A stretch of DNA of 64,000 bases from Bog-473 sp049513455 (GCA_049513455.1 JBEKWB010000015.1:6059-70058), one strand, 5' to 3'. Positions 42,108-51,129 are shown, counted from the stretch's first letter. Numbers and translations are program-made. Notes: generated from the sequence alone by a model not told the origin.

Positions 42108-44234
42108 GTGGCTTTGGACAGCGACCTGACGCACGTACTCGGTCGGGGGCTTGCCCCCCGTGCAGTGGCGCTCTACGGAGCCAGTGCACGTCGACCCAAC
42201 AGTCAGGCGTTCCGCATCGCAAAAAAGTTGCTCACGAACGGCCATGCCGGCCGGCTGGTCCTGGTAAACCCCAATTCACAAGAAGTGCATGGCGTGGCCA
42301 CCGTCGCCAAGGCAGGATTGAGCGAGCTCGCCTCCGAACTCGATCTCGCGATCATCGCGGTCCCGCGCGAATCGGTCGTCGACGCACTGGACGACGCCGC
42401 GGACGCCGGCATCGGCCTGGCGATCGTGACCACCGCTCAATTTGCGGAGTCCGACGCCCGTGGCGTCGAGTTGCAGGAGGAGCTCGTGGCGCGAGCCCGC
42501 CAGCGGAATGTGCGCCTCATCGGTCCGAACTGCATGGGCGTCATCAACTACAGCGATGGCCTCATCGCGGCCGGGCGTGAAATTTACGCGCCACCAGGAC
42601 ATATTTCCGTCGTGGCCCAGAGCGGCTTCCTTTCCATGCGGATCATGGACTACATCGCGGAGACTGGCCAGGGCGTCGACCTGTGGGTGACCATCGGGAA
42701 CAGCGCAGACCTGGCCCCGACCGACCTGATCGAGTACCTCGGCGCGCGCGCTCAGACGTCGGTCATTGTGGTCTATCTCGAGAATGTCCCTGATCCGCCG
42801 CGGCTCGCCGCGGCGATCGCCGGTGCCCGGGCCGCCGGAACCGACGTGGTGCTGGTGAAGTCGGGGCGCACCGAGGTCGGCAGCCAGCTGGCGGCCTCGC
42901 ACACCGGGGCCCTGGCGTCGCCGGACGTGTTCGTTGACGTCCTGGCCGAGGACGCCGACTGCATCCGGGTGGAGACCGTACGGGAGGCCGCGCAGGTCGC
43001 CAGCCTGATCGCCGCCTTCGGCGAGCGACCGACGGGGCCGTTTCTCGTCACGAGCGGCTCAGGGGGCGACTGCGTCCTGGCGGGCGACGCGTGTGCACAG
43101 CGTGAGATCCCTTTAGCGCGGCTCTCGGCCACGACGCTCGAGCGGCTCCACGAGATCGTGCCCGAGGCCGGGAACGGCAACCCCCTCGACATCAGCCCTT
43201 TCCCCTTCGACGGGACCGGCCGCCAGGTCGCCGCGCTGGCCGCTCTCGCTGAGGCGCCCGAAGTCGGTTGCGTCGTCCTGATGGACGGCTGGGGCTGGGA
43301 TTCGCACGAGGCACCGGAGGGACGGGTCATCGTGCTCGATCCCCTGATCAGGCCGGGGCGCGGGCTACCGGTGCCGGTCATCGTCGACTCCCGCATGGAG
43401 GAATGGCAGCGCACGGCACTCGTGGCGGCCGGACTCGCAGTGACCTCAGACGGGGAGACCATCTGGCGCTCGCTCGGGCACATCGTCCGCCAGGCACGCT
43501 GCGCCGGAGCCTTGGCTGAACCTGACACGCCGGCGGGTGCCTACGGTGAGGAGCATCTCGCGACCACACCGGAGCGTCTGCCGGAGCGCACGGCGTTTTC
43601 ACGCCTGCGGGCCGCCGGCGTCCCGATGGTCGCCACCGAGGTGGTCACCACTCCCGAGGAGCTGCTCGAGACCTGCCGCAGGCTGGGTTATCCCGTCGTC
43701 CTCAAAGGTCTGGTGCCCGGAGTCGTGCACAAGGCCGACCAGCAGCTCGTCCATACCGTCATGTCCGGGGATGGGGAAGCACTCGACGCCTGGAAGCGAT
43801 TGGCCGAGGTGATCGACGAGCGTGGTGGCGAGGTCGTCGTGCAACCGATGCTGACGAACTCGCTCGCCGAACTCATCGTCGCGACCCTTGACGATCCGGC
43901 CTACGGCCTCCACGTCATGGTGGGAGACGGCGGCAAGTGGGTCGATTTCGACTCCGACGTGGCCTGGGCCAAGGCGCCTATCACGGCGAGCGGCGCACAG
44001 CGGTTGATCCGGCGAACCAATATCGGGCGCGGGCTGGCGAAGAAGCATCCCGAGGTGCTCGCCGAAACGGCCCTGCCTGCCGTGATCGCGGCGATAAGCG
44101 ACGTCGCAGCCGAATGGATCGGATCGGTCACCGAGATCGAAATAAACCCACTCATTGTGCGGGGCGACCGAATCGAGGCGGTCGATGCCGTCGTCACCCT
44201 TCGTCCGGATGCTGAGCCTGCGTCGGGCCACTGA
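42108..44234 (+). CDS. Acyl-CoA synthetase, ADP-forming type (fused alpha/beta)
   Basis: A 708-residue NDP-forming acyl-CoA synthetase-like protein: N-terminal CoA-binding domain (RAVALYGASARRPNSQAFRI), succinyl-CoA-ligase-like domains (LIGPNCMGVINYSDGL; VAQSGFLSMRIMDYI), the phospho-His loop SHTGALASPDVFVD near 264, and a C-terminal ATP-grasp from about 485 (YPVVLKGLVPGVVHKADQQL). It would link acid, CoA and ATP with ADP release, or act in reverse. It adds a chemically different activation route to the three AMP-forming ligases. GGGGAGGA precedes the GTG. Its last 41 bases overlap the convergent SDR. Confidence 0.9.
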   Translation: MALDSDLTHVLGRGLAPRAVALYGASARRPNSQAFRIAKKLLTNGHAGRLVLVNPNSQEVHGVATVAKAGLSELASELDLAIIAVPRESVVDALDDAADAGIGLAIVTTAQFAESDARGVELQEELVARARQRNVRLIGPNCMGVINYSDGLIAAGREIYAPPGHISVVAQSGFLSMRIMDYIAETGQGVDLWVTIGNSADLAPTDLIEYLGARAQTSVIVVYLENVPDPPRLAAAIAGARAAGTDVVLVKSGRTEVGSQLAASHTGALASPDVFVDVLAEDADCIRVETVREAAQVASLIAAFGERPTGPFLVTSGSGGDCVLAGDACAQREIPLARLSATTLERLHEIVPEAGNGNPLDISPFPFDGTGRQVAALAALAEAPEVGCVVLMDGWGWDSHEAPEGRVIVLDPLIRPGRGLPVPVIVDSRMEEWQRTALVAAGLAVTSDGETIWRSLGHIVRQARCAGALAEPDTPAGAYGEEHLATTPERLPERTAFSRLRAAGVPMVATEVVTTPEELLETCRRLGYPVVLKGLVPGVVHKADQQLVHTVMSGDGEALDAWKRLAEVIDERGGEVVVQPMLTNSLAELIVATLDDPAYGLHVMVGDGGKWVDFDSDVAWAKAPITASGAQRLIRRTNIGRGLAKKHPEVLAETALPAVIAAISDVAAEWIGSVTEIEINPLIVRGDRIEAVDAVVTLRPDAEPASGH

Positions 44235-45108
44235 GCAGGGTTGCCATGTTGGCGTCGAGCTGATCGAGCGTCCAGCGCTGGGACTGCGTGATTTCGCCCG
44301 CAATGGCCCACGGGCTGAACACCCCGATCTGGCCGCCCCTTACGAGGAAGACCCGTCCGGACACGTCGCACTCCTCGGTGCTCAACCAGGCCACCAAGGG
44401 ACTGACGTTGGCAGGGTCCCACTCGTCGAAGGCGTCGGGATTCGCCGGAGCGGCGATGCGCTCTTCCAGACCGGGAGTTGAGAGTGTCAGGCGGGTGCGG
44501 GCGACCGGTGCGATGGCATTGACCCGGACGTCGTAGCGGGCGAGCTCCTTGGCGGCGATCTCGGTGAAGGTGGCCAGCCCGGACTTGGCGGCGCCGTAGT
44601 TGGTCTGACCAGGGTTGGAGAAGAGTCCCGACGTCGACGTGGTGTTGATGACCGATCCGTGGACCGGGTTACCCGCCTTGGCCTGCTCGCGCCAGTAAGC
44701 CGCGGCGAACCGGGTCGGCACGAAGTGGCCCTTCAGGTGGACGCGCATGACGGAGTCCCAATCGCCCTCGGTCATGTTGACCAGCACCCGGTCCCGGAGG
44801 ATGCCGGCGTTGTTGACCAGAATGTGGAGGCCACCGAACGTCTCGAGCGCCGTCGCGATCAGGTGCTGGCCGCCTTCCCAGTCGGCGACATCGTCACCAT
44901 TGGCGACGGCGGTCCCCCCGCGCTCGTGAATCTCCGCGGCGACCAGCTCAGCTGCGGTGCGGTCAGACCCCTCACCGTCGGGTGCCCCGCCGAGGTCGTT
45001 GATCACCACCTTGGCCCCCTCTGACGCCAGAAGCAGGGCATGCTCACGCCCTAGGCCTCGACCGGCGCCCGTGACGACGGCCACCCGCCCATCCAATCTT
45101 CCCACCAC
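44194..45108 (-). CDS. SDR, 3-hydroxyacyl-CoA dehydrogenase-like (MFE-2 type)
   Basis: A 304-residue SDR of the peroxisomal multifunctional enzyme type-2 dehydrogenase group: RLDGRVAVVTGAGRGLGREH, the hallmark VVINDLGGAPDGEGSDRTA (longer loop after the first Rossmann unit), NNAGILRD near 98, TSTSGLFSNPGQTNYGAAKSG with Ser, Tyr and Lys near 155. Such enzymes oxidise (3R)-hydroxyacyl-CoAs, matching the MaoC-type hydratase at 52904. Paralogue of 57273-58172. Monocistronic, convergent with the synthetase gene. ATG/GTG at 45108 gives the family start. Confidence 0.9.
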   Translation of the reverse strand: MVGRLDGRVAVVTGAGRGLGREHALLLASEGAKVVINDLGGAPDGEGSDRTAAELVAAEIHERGGTAVANGDDVADWEGGQHLIATALETFGGLHILVNNAGILRDRVLVNMTEGDWDSVMRVHLKGHFVPTRFAAAYWREQAKAGNPVHGSVINTTSTSGLFSNPGQTNYGAAKSGLATFTEIAAKELARYDVRVNAIAPVARTRLTLSTPGLEERIAAPANPDAFDEWDPANVSPLVAWLSTEECDVSGRVFLVRGGQIGVFSPWAIAGEITQSQRWTLDQLDANMATLLSGPTQAQHPDEG

Positions 45109-45192
45109 AGTCCCTCCGGCCGGTACGCCTGGTGCGCCGTGTCAGCCGGGCGCGGCGTAGAAAAACTAGAAAAATTATGAATAGCCATTGAT

Positions 45193-45198
45193 TATCAT
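45193..45198 (+). promoter_or_regulatory. -10 box of a possibly leaderless gene
   Basis: TATCAT lies only six bases before the ATG at 45205, inside an AT-rich patch (45160-45205) that stands out in this GC-rich DNA. With normal promoter geometry transcription would start at or beside the ATG. No ribosome site is present, which agrees with a leaderless message. Confidence 0.45.
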
Positions 45199-45204
45199 AG
45201 CGAA

Positions 45205-45975
45205 ATGAACACAATCCAGGTCAATCGGCATGACGGTGTGGTGGAGGTGATGCTCGACCGGCCGGAGAAGAAGAACGCCATGAACGGGGAGATGATCGAG
45301 GAGCTCCGGGTACTTTTTGCGGAGCTCGCGGCGGCGGCCAGCGACGACCGGGTGATCGTGATCTCTGGCTCGGGAGGGGCGTTCTGCTCGGGGGCCGATC
45401 TCACCGGGCGCACCCCCGGCGTTCCTCCACTGGTCGGCATGAGGAATGTCGGTCAGGCCTGCCTGGCCCTGCGCTCGCTGCCGCAGCCCACTATCGCCAA
45501 GGTGGTCGGCCCCGCGCTGGGCGCCGGGCTCAACCTGGCTCTGTCCTGCGACTTCGTGGTGGCATCGGACACGGCGCGACTCTGCGAGATCTTCGTGAAA
45601 AGAGGCCTCACTGTCGATTTCGGCGGATCCTGGTTGCTGCCACGGTTGGTGGGGGAGCGTAAGGCCAAGGAGCTCGTGTTCTTCGGCGAGTTCGTCGACG
45701 GGGCGGCGGCGGTGGAGATGGGCTTGATCAATCGCGTCGTTCCCGTCGATGAGATCGACGCCTTCGTGGCGACGTGGGCAACGCAGTTGGCCCACGGCCC
45801 TGCGCTCGCTCTGGCGGCATGCAAGCGCCTGCTGGACCAGTCGTATTCGGTGAGCTTGTCCGAGGCGGTGGAAGCCGAGGCCCGTGCGCAGGTGGCGAGC
45901 TTTGAAAGTGCCGACGCCGCCGAGGCCCTGACGGCCTTCATGGAGAAGCGGCCTCCCGTGTTCCGGGGCCATTGA
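45205..45975 (+). CDS. Enoyl-CoA hydratase/isomerase-family protein
   Basis: A 256-residue crotonase: MLDRPEKKNAMNGEM at the start, GSGGAFCSGADLTGR near 58, GPALGAGLNLALSCD near 104, and CEIFVKRGLTVDFGGSWLLP near 128. The first Glu site is Asn; the second region matches the PaaG/EchA-like VKRGL(V)xDxGG subgroup in which an Asp near the loop helps isomerise double bonds. Probably expressed from its own leaderless promoter. Codirectional with the SDR at 46189, 213 bases on, which has its own site f. Confidence 0.87.
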   Translation: MNTIQVNRHDGVVEVMLDRPEKKNAMNGEMIEELRVLFAELAAAASDDRVIVISGSGGAFCSGADLTGRTPGVPPLVGMRNVGQACLALRSLPQPTIAKVVGPALGAGLNLALSCDFVVASDTARLCEIFVKRGLTVDFGGSWLLPRLVGERKAKELVFFGEFVDGAAAVEMGLINRVVPVDEIDAFVATWATQLAHGPALALAACKRLLDQSYSVSLSEAVEAEARAQVASFESADAAEALTAFMEKRPPVFRGH

Positions 45976-46044
45976 CCTGAGGGGTCAGATCCATCATGGC
46001 GTCGGGGTCGATCGTGACCGGGAGAGCGCGAAAGTAAGTTGCCC

Positions 46045-46056
46045 TTGCGCGGACAA
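46045..46056 (+). promoter_or_regulatory. TTGTnCGGACAA site f
   Basis: TTGCGCGGACAAGTAG, 132 bases before the SDR at 46189, at the head of the plus-strand run SDR-ACAD-cyclase-LLM-TetR. Confidence 0.6.
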
Positions 46057-46188
46057 GTAGTTAGTGTTGGCAACCTGGTCACTGAACGTTGATCGCTACT
46101 GTCGCTGATCACCGAACTACGGGGAGTTGCTCATGGCGGACGAGCTGTCGCTCGAGTTGGTGGCCAACGGGGGGAACGGATTGAGGAC

Positions 46189-46962
46189 GTGAACGGCTTG
46201 CGCGGGAAGGTTGCCATTGTCATCGGGGGGGCCAGCGGGGTCGGCAAAGCCACCGCGCTGCGACTCGGTGAGGAGGGCGCCCTGGTGGTGGTGGGCGATA
46301 TCAACGAAGGCGGTGCCACCACCGTCGCCGAGAGCATCTCGACAGCCGGTGGGACGGCGCAGGCCCGCAGGGCGGACATCAGTGACGAGGACCAGGTCAA
46401 TGATCTGGTGGACTTTGCCCACCGTACCTTTGGCCGGGTCGACCTCCTGCATAACGTCGCGGCGGACCTGGGGGACACATTGTTGGCCGACACCGATGCG
46501 GAGACGGTACCTCTCGACGTTTTCGACCGGACGATCGATGTCAATCTCCGCGGCTACTTGCTGTCGATCCGGGCCGTGCTCCCGCTCATGGTCGAGGCGG
46601 GCGCGGGCTCCATTGTCAACACGTCATCGTTGGCGGCCGACCGCGCCCTCGCCACGGGCGCTCGTGTGTCGTACTCGATCTCCAAGAGCGGAGTCCACGC
46701 CCTGACCCGGCACGTGGCTATCCGCTACGGGCGGCAGGGGATCCGGTGTAACACGGCGTGCCTGGGCCTCGTCTTGTCCGAGGCGCTCCGGGCCACGGTA
46801 CCGCCAGAGAGGATCGCCCGTTACGTGGAGCAGGTACCGAACACCAATCCCGGTGAGCCCGCTGCCATCGCTGCCGCGGTGGCGTTCCTCCTCTCGGATG
46901 ACGCCCGTTACATCAACGGCCAGACGATCAACATCGACGGAGGGTCTTCGGTAAAGCAGTAA
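46189..46962 (+). CDS. Short-chain dehydrogenase/reductase (HNVA subtype)
   Basis: A 257-residue SDR, paralogue of 34222-34995: GGASGVGKAT nucleotide loop, LLHNVAADLG in place of NNAG, YSISKSG (YxxxK) near 157, and YINGQTINIDGGSSVKQ at the end. GTG 46189 is preceded by TTGAGGAC. It opens a six-gene plus-strand run through the TetR gene at 50357. Likely a hydroxyacyl or ring-hydroxyl dehydrogenase. Confidence 0.9.
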   Translation: MNGLRGKVAIVIGGASGVGKATALRLGEEGALVVVGDINEGGATTVAESISTAGGTAQARRADISDEDQVNDLVDFAHRTFGRVDLLHNVAADLGDTLLADTDAETVPLDVFDRTIDVNLRGYLLSIRAVLPLMVEAGAGSIVNTSSLAADRALATGARVSYSISKSGVHALTRHVAIRYGRQGIRCNTACLGLVLSEALRATVPPERIARYVEQVPNTNPGEPAAIAAAVAFLLSDDARYINGQTINIDGGSSVKQ

Positions 46963-47007
46963 ACGTTCCACTACGCTCCGATCTCACCATGCACGAAAGG
47001 TCATTCA

Positions 47008-48216
47008 ATGGATTTCGAACTTTCAGCTGAACAGCAGGACCTCGTCACGCGGGCTGGTGCCGCCGGCGCAGAATGGCAGGCGTTCGCCGAGGAGTGGGAC
47101 CGGAGCAATTACGCTCCGATCGGCGAGGTGACCAAGCGAATGGGCGAACTCGGCTTCCTCGGGATAACCATTCCGAAGGAGTTCGGGGGCCAGGGCCGCA
47201 CCAACGTCGAGTACACCCTCGCCGTCGAGGAGATCACCCGACGTGCCACGACGTGGATCGCGGCCGAGCCCCTCTTCAGGACGTCGGCGGCCGGACCGAC
47301 CATCTGCCTGATGTCGAAGAACCACGTGGCCAAGGAGAAATTCCTGCCGCGCATCGTCACCGGAGAGCTCGGTTGCACCATCGGCATCACCGAGCCGGCG
47401 CACGGATCCGACATGACCTCCCTGGAGACGACCGCCGAACGGCGCGGCAAGGAGTTCGTCCTTAACGGGGAGAAGCATCTCATCACCGGGGAGAAGCATC
47501 TCATCACGGGCGCCGTCGAGGACTCTTTGTATGCGACGTTCGTCCGCTTCGACGGGATCCCGGGTGCCAAAGGCGTCGGTGCGGTGATGGTCGAGAAGGG
47601 GACACCGGGTTTCGAGATGGAGCGGGGACCCGAGTTTGTGGGGTCGCGTGGAATTCCCCATGGGAACTTGCGGTTCACCGACTGTCACGTGCCGGAGGAT
47701 AATTTCCTTTTCGGACCCGGCGAGTTCGCCGATCTGATGAAGGCCTTCAACATGGAGCGCTTGCACAACGCGGCGTCATCGATCGGATCCTCCGAAGCCG
47801 TCTTCGATGCCACGTTGGAGTACGTGCAGACACGGAGACAGTTCGACCGGGACATCATCGAATTCCAGGCGATCCAGCATGAGGTGGCCGACATGTGGAC
47901 GAAGATCGAGGCGGCCCGGTGGTTGGTCTATCGCGCCGCGGCGACGTCCATCGATGGCAATTTCCCACGACCGATGGACGTCACCCTGGCCAAGTACTAC
48001 TCCAACCAGGTGATGTTCGATGTCACGAGCAGTGGCGTCCTGCTGCACGGGGGGATCGGTACGACGCTCGGATGCGCCATGCAACGCATTCATCGTGACT
48101 GCCTGGTGTACCGAATTGCTGGCGGCTCGCCCCACATCACCCGCAACACCATTGCGAGCCAGTTGATGCCAAATCGCCGCTTCAGTCAGCGCCCGGAAAA
48201 GGCCACGGCCGGATGA
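47008..48216 (+). CDS. Acyl-CoA dehydrogenase with 7-residue tandem duplication
   Basis: A 402-residue ACAD: GITEPAHGSDMTSLET near 130, and ERLHNAASSIGSSEAVFDAT near 250. At 47467-47508 a 21-base unit is repeated almost exactly (one base differs), giving GEKHLIT twice in the segment that normally reads NGEKxxITGA, the strand and turn that contact FAD and substrate. The C-terminal VYRIAGGSPHITRN has Gly where medium-chain ACAD has Glu. The duplication adds seven residues at a sensitive place and may disturb activity. Good start (MDFELSAEQQDL). Confidence 0.88.
   Translation: MDFELSAEQQDLVTRAGAAGAEWQAFAEEWDRSNYAPIGEVTKRMGELGFLGITIPKEFGGQGRTNVEYTLAVEEITRRATTWIAAEPLFRTSAAGPTICLMSKNHVAKEKFLPRIVTGELGCTIGITEPAHGSDMTSLETTAERRGKEFVLNGEKHLITGEKHLITGAVEDSLYATFVRFDGIPGAKGVGAVMVEKGTPGFEMERGPEFVGSRGIPHGNLRFTDCHVPEDNFLFGPGEFADLMKAFNMERLHNAASSIGSSEAVFDATLEYVQTRRQFDRDIIEFQAIQHEVADMWTKIEAARWLVYRAAATSIDGNFPRPMDVTLAKYYSNQVMFDVTSSGVLLHGGIGTTLGCAMQRIHRDCLVYRIAGGSPHITRNTIASQLMPNRRFSQRPEKATAG
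47467..47508 (+). repeat. 21-bp in-frame tandem duplication
   Basis: Two adjacent copies of GGGGAGAAGCATCTCATCAC plus one base (C, then G). Near-identity at third positions shows it is recent. Confidence 0.9.
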
Positions 48217-48249
48217 ACGCCGGGATGCGGCGCACCAAGGGAGGCGATC

Positions 48250-49146
48250 GTGGCTGAAGACGCGCACAGCAACTGGGGCCGTTGGGGGGAGGACGACGAA
48301 CGGGGCGCCCTGAATCTGGTGACTCCCGATCGCACCATGGATGGAGTCAGGGCCTGTCGCACGGGAAAGGTCTATAGCTTGGCTTACCCGCTGCAACGTG
48401 AGGGGGTGCCGATCGTCCCGTACCGGGGGGCGCCGCAGCGGCTGTCGCTTATGAACCAAGCGGACCCGGGCCAGTTCGCGGCCTGGGGTGGCGGGCCGGA
48501 GATGGGCGCCAATGAGGACGTCCTGGTGGTGCCGTCCCACTCTGTTACGCACATGGACGCCCTCTGCCACGTCTATGACGAGGGCCTGATCTACAACGGC
48601 TTCCCCGCCGACTCGTTCCGGACCTACGACGGTGCGGGCAAGTGCGGCATTGACAAGGTGGGCGCGGTGGCCGCCCGCTCGGTGCTCCTCGATCTCCCGG
48701 GGTATCTCGGCGTGCCGTGGCTCGAGCCCGGCCACACGATCACCGGTGCCGAGCTCGAAGCCTGTGCCCAGCACGAGGATGTCGCCATTCACCCCGGTGA
48801 TGTGTTGCTGATCCGAACCGGCTACATGACCTACTGGTTCAGTCAGAGCGGCGAAGCGCCGGGCTTTGCGCAACCCGGTGTCGGGCTCGATGCGGTCGAC
48901 TACATTCGCGACCACGATGTGGCGATCGTAGGCGCGGACAATTCCGCGGTCGAGGTCGTCCCCTTCGACTCCCATTACATGAGCGGACATCTGACGCTTC
49001 TGGTTCAGCTGGGGATACATCTGTTGGAGCATGTCCGCCTGGACGAATTGGCGTCTGACGCCGTCTACGAGGGGCTCTTCATGGTAGGACCGCTCAACGT
49101 GACCGGCGCCTCCGGCAGTCCGGTTAATCCGGTAGTTATCGGCTAA
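48250..49146 (+). CDS. Cyclase/kynurenine-formamidase-like metal hydrolase
   Basis: A 298-residue member of the cyclase family (PF04199). The metal motif HSVTHMDALCHVYDEG (about 97-112) corresponds to HxGTHxDxxxH. SNWGRWGEDDERGALNLVTP at the start is the usual opening of the actinobacterial branch. Members hydrolyse cyclic amides or lactones or open rings; in catabolic clusters they often act after Baeyer-Villiger-type oxygenation, fitting the LLM gene that follows 45 bases on (inference). GTG 48250 with GGAGGCGATC before it. Confidence 0.88.
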   Translation: MAEDAHSNWGRWGEDDERGALNLVTPDRTMDGVRACRTGKVYSLAYPLQREGVPIVPYRGAPQRLSLMNQADPGQFAAWGGGPEMGANEDVLVVPSHSVTHMDALCHVYDEGLIYNGFPADSFRTYDGAGKCGIDKVGAVAARSVLLDLPGYLGVPWLEPGHTITGAELEACAQHEDVAIHPGDVLLIRTGYMTYWFSQSGEAPGFAQPGVGLDAVDYIRDHDVAIVGADNSAVEVVPFDSHYMSGHLTLLVQLGIHLLEHVRLDELASDAVYEGLFMVGPLNVTGASGSPVNPVVIG

Positions 49147-49191
49147 GCCCGCGGAGGAGACGCTTCCGTGCAGTGAGAAAGGACGAATAGA

Positions 49192-50313
49192 GTGGAGTTC
49201 GGCATATTCATTCAGGGCTACGTGCCTGAGTTCCGGCGCGGTGATCCCGACGCCGAGCATCACGCCCTACTCAACGACCTCGAGCTTGCCATTGCGGCCG
49301 ATGCCGCCGGCTTCAAGTACGTCTGGGTCTCCGAGCACCACTTCCTCGACGAGTACTCCCACCTGTCGGCCAATGACGTGGTGCTTGGTTATCTGGCCCA
49401 TGCGACGGAGCGGATCCACATCGGCTCGGGAATCTTCAACCCTCTGCCACAGGTGAATCACCCGGCGAAGGTGGCCGAGCGGGTGGCCATGCTGGACCAC
49501 CTGTCCGACGGACGCTTCGAGTTCGGAACTGGCCGGGGTGCGGGAAGCCACGAGATCCTGGGCTTCCTCCCCGGCGTCGAGGACCTCAACGTGACCAAGG
49601 AGATCTGGGAGGAGACCATCGGGGAGTTCCCCAAAATGTGGTTGCAGGATACGTACGAGGGGTTCTCCGGGAAGTACTGGCAGCTTCCGCCCCGCAAGGT
49701 CCTCCCGAAGCCCTGGAAGAAGCCGCACCCTCCGATGTGGTACGCCGCGGGCAACCCACCCAGCTACGCCATGGCGGCCCGGAAGGGGCTCGGGGTGCTC
49801 GGCTTCTCGGTCGGCTCCTACGCCGATCTGGAAAAGGTGCTGGCCTCGTACAAGTCCGAGATCGTGAACGCCGAGCCGATCGGTGCCTACGTCAACGACA
49901 ACATCATGGTGGCCTCCGGATTCTTCGTGGCCGAAGACACCGAGAAGGCCGTTGAGAGAGCGGTCAACGCCCGGCTGAACTACATGCAGAGCCTCGTGTT
50001 CCGGTACCACGACACCTTCCCTGCGCCCGCCGGCATTCCCCTATGGCCGGACGTGATCCCGGACTTCACCGCCGACCAGGTGAAGGAGATGGCCAAGGGC
50101 GGGATGATCTGCGGTAACCCCGATGAAGCGCTCGCCCAATGTCGCGAGTGGGAGTCGACCGGCGCCGATCAACTCGCTTTCGGGATGGGGACCGCTTCAC
50201 ACGAGGAGAACCTTGAGATGATCCGCCTCATGGGCGAGTACGTGATCCCGAAAATCGACACCGATCCGGTGCACCGGAGCTCCCGTTTCCGCGATGCTGC
50301 GGCCGCCTCGTAA
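49192..50313 (+). CDS. LLM-class flavin/F420 oxidoreductase
   Basis: A 373-residue bacterial-luciferase-fold protein: MEFGIFIQGYVPEF start, FKYVWVSEHHFLDEYSHLSA near 43 (the EHH pocket residues), RIHIGSGIFNPLPQVNHPAK near 77, DGRFEFGTGRGAGSHEIL near 105. This EHHF-type branch usually uses FMN as a monooxygenase, whereas the other two LLM proteins here look more F420-like. Placed between the cyclase-family hydrolase and the TetR gene in one operon. Confidence 0.89.
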   Translation: MEFGIFIQGYVPEFRRGDPDAEHHALLNDLELAIAADAAGFKYVWVSEHHFLDEYSHLSANDVVLGYLAHATERIHIGSGIFNPLPQVNHPAKVAERVAMLDHLSDGRFEFGTGRGAGSHEILGFLPGVEDLNVTKEIWEETIGEFPKMWLQDTYEGFSGKYWQLPPRKVLPKPWKKPHPPMWYAAGNPPSYAMAARKGLGVLGFSVGSYADLEKVLASYKSEIVNAEPIGAYVNDNIMVASGFFVAEDTEKAVERAVNARLNYMQSLVFRYHDTFPAPAGIPLWPDVIPDFTADQVKEMAKGGMICGNPDEALAQCREWESTGADQLAFGMGTASHEENLEMIRLMGEYVIPKIDTDPVHRSSRFRDAAAAS

Positions 50314-50356
50314 GCGGCAACTGCACGCCTGATATCGGGAGTCCCACCCGCCCGTC

Positions 50357-51118
50357 ATGCCCAGCCCCGTTGCATCTCGCCGGGACGTAGAGAATCTCCA
50401 GGTCATCCGGGAGTCCCTGCCGGGTGCCGCCAAACGGCAGGTTCCGCAGCGATCGTCTTCGAGCTCGCGGGATTCACTCAGGGAAGTGGCGCTCCGCCTC
50501 TTCGACGAACGCGGGTTCAAGGCGGTCACCGTGCGGGACATCATGGAAGTCCAGGGCCTGACTGCGGGCGCCATGTACAACCATTTCCGGTCGAAGGAAC
50601 TCGTGCTCGTCTCGCTCATCACCGACTCGGTGGGGGGGTTGGAGGGCTATCTGAGGGTGGCGTTCTCCGTGAGCGAGCCCGATGACCGCCCGGCCCGGCT
50701 GGCGGCTCTGGTCTATGCGCATGCCCGATATCAGTGTGAATTTGCCCCGCTGGCCCGCGTCTCGTCGAATGAGTTCGTGCACCTTCCCGCCAAGGCCAAA
50801 CGTGAGTTGGCGACGCGTCTGCTGCGAATCCGGGCCCACCAAGTGGGTGTGACCACCGAGGGCATCGCACGCGGAGAGTTCGACATCGACAGTCCGGAGA
50901 TCGCAGTCATGGAATTTCAAGGAATGGCGGCGAAAATGTCCGAGTGGTACGACATCAAAGGACCGTTCGATCCGGCGCGGATGTCCCGATATCACGCCAA
51001 AATTGTCCTACGGATGGTGGGCGGGAAGACGTCCGACGCCGTTTTCGACGCGCTCGACGTCGCCTTCCGACCTATTCGTCTGCGCACGGTCGCGACCGTG
51101 GTGGAAGCTGCGTCGTGA
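50357..51118 (+). CDS. TetR-family regulator, candidate controller of the TTGTnCGGACAA regulon
   Basis: A 253-residue TetR regulator with a 37-residue N-terminal tail. Helix-turn-helix: SLREVALRLFDERGFKAVTV, then DIMEVQGLTAGAMYNHFRSK (about 40-80). The C-terminal domain (ARYQCEFAPLARVSSNEFVH) resembles the KstR2-like group that binds CoA thioesters of pathway intermediates. It closes the plus-strand run from 46189 and is the only regulator gene in the half of the window where the recurring palindrome occurs, which makes it the simplest candidate to bind it; no direct evidence. Confidence 0.87.
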   Translation: MPSPVASRRDVENLQVIRESLPGAAKRQVPQRSSSSSRDSLREVALRLFDERGFKAVTVRDIMEVQGLTAGAMYNHFRSKELVLVSLITDSVGGLEGYLRVAFSVSEPDDRPARLAALVYAHARYQCEFAPLARVSSNEFVHLPAKAKRELATRLLRIRAHQVGVTTEGIARGEFDIDSPEIAVMEFQGMAAKMSEWYDIKGPFDPARMSRYHAKIVLRMVGGKTSDAVFDALDVAFRPIRLRTVATVVEAAS

Positions 51119-51129
51119 CACGACGTCCG

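Noticed and set aside
45974..45988. Intrinsic terminator after the crotonase at 45205
   Set aside because: TGACC-TGAGG-GGTCA can form only a short hairpin and no T-run follows.
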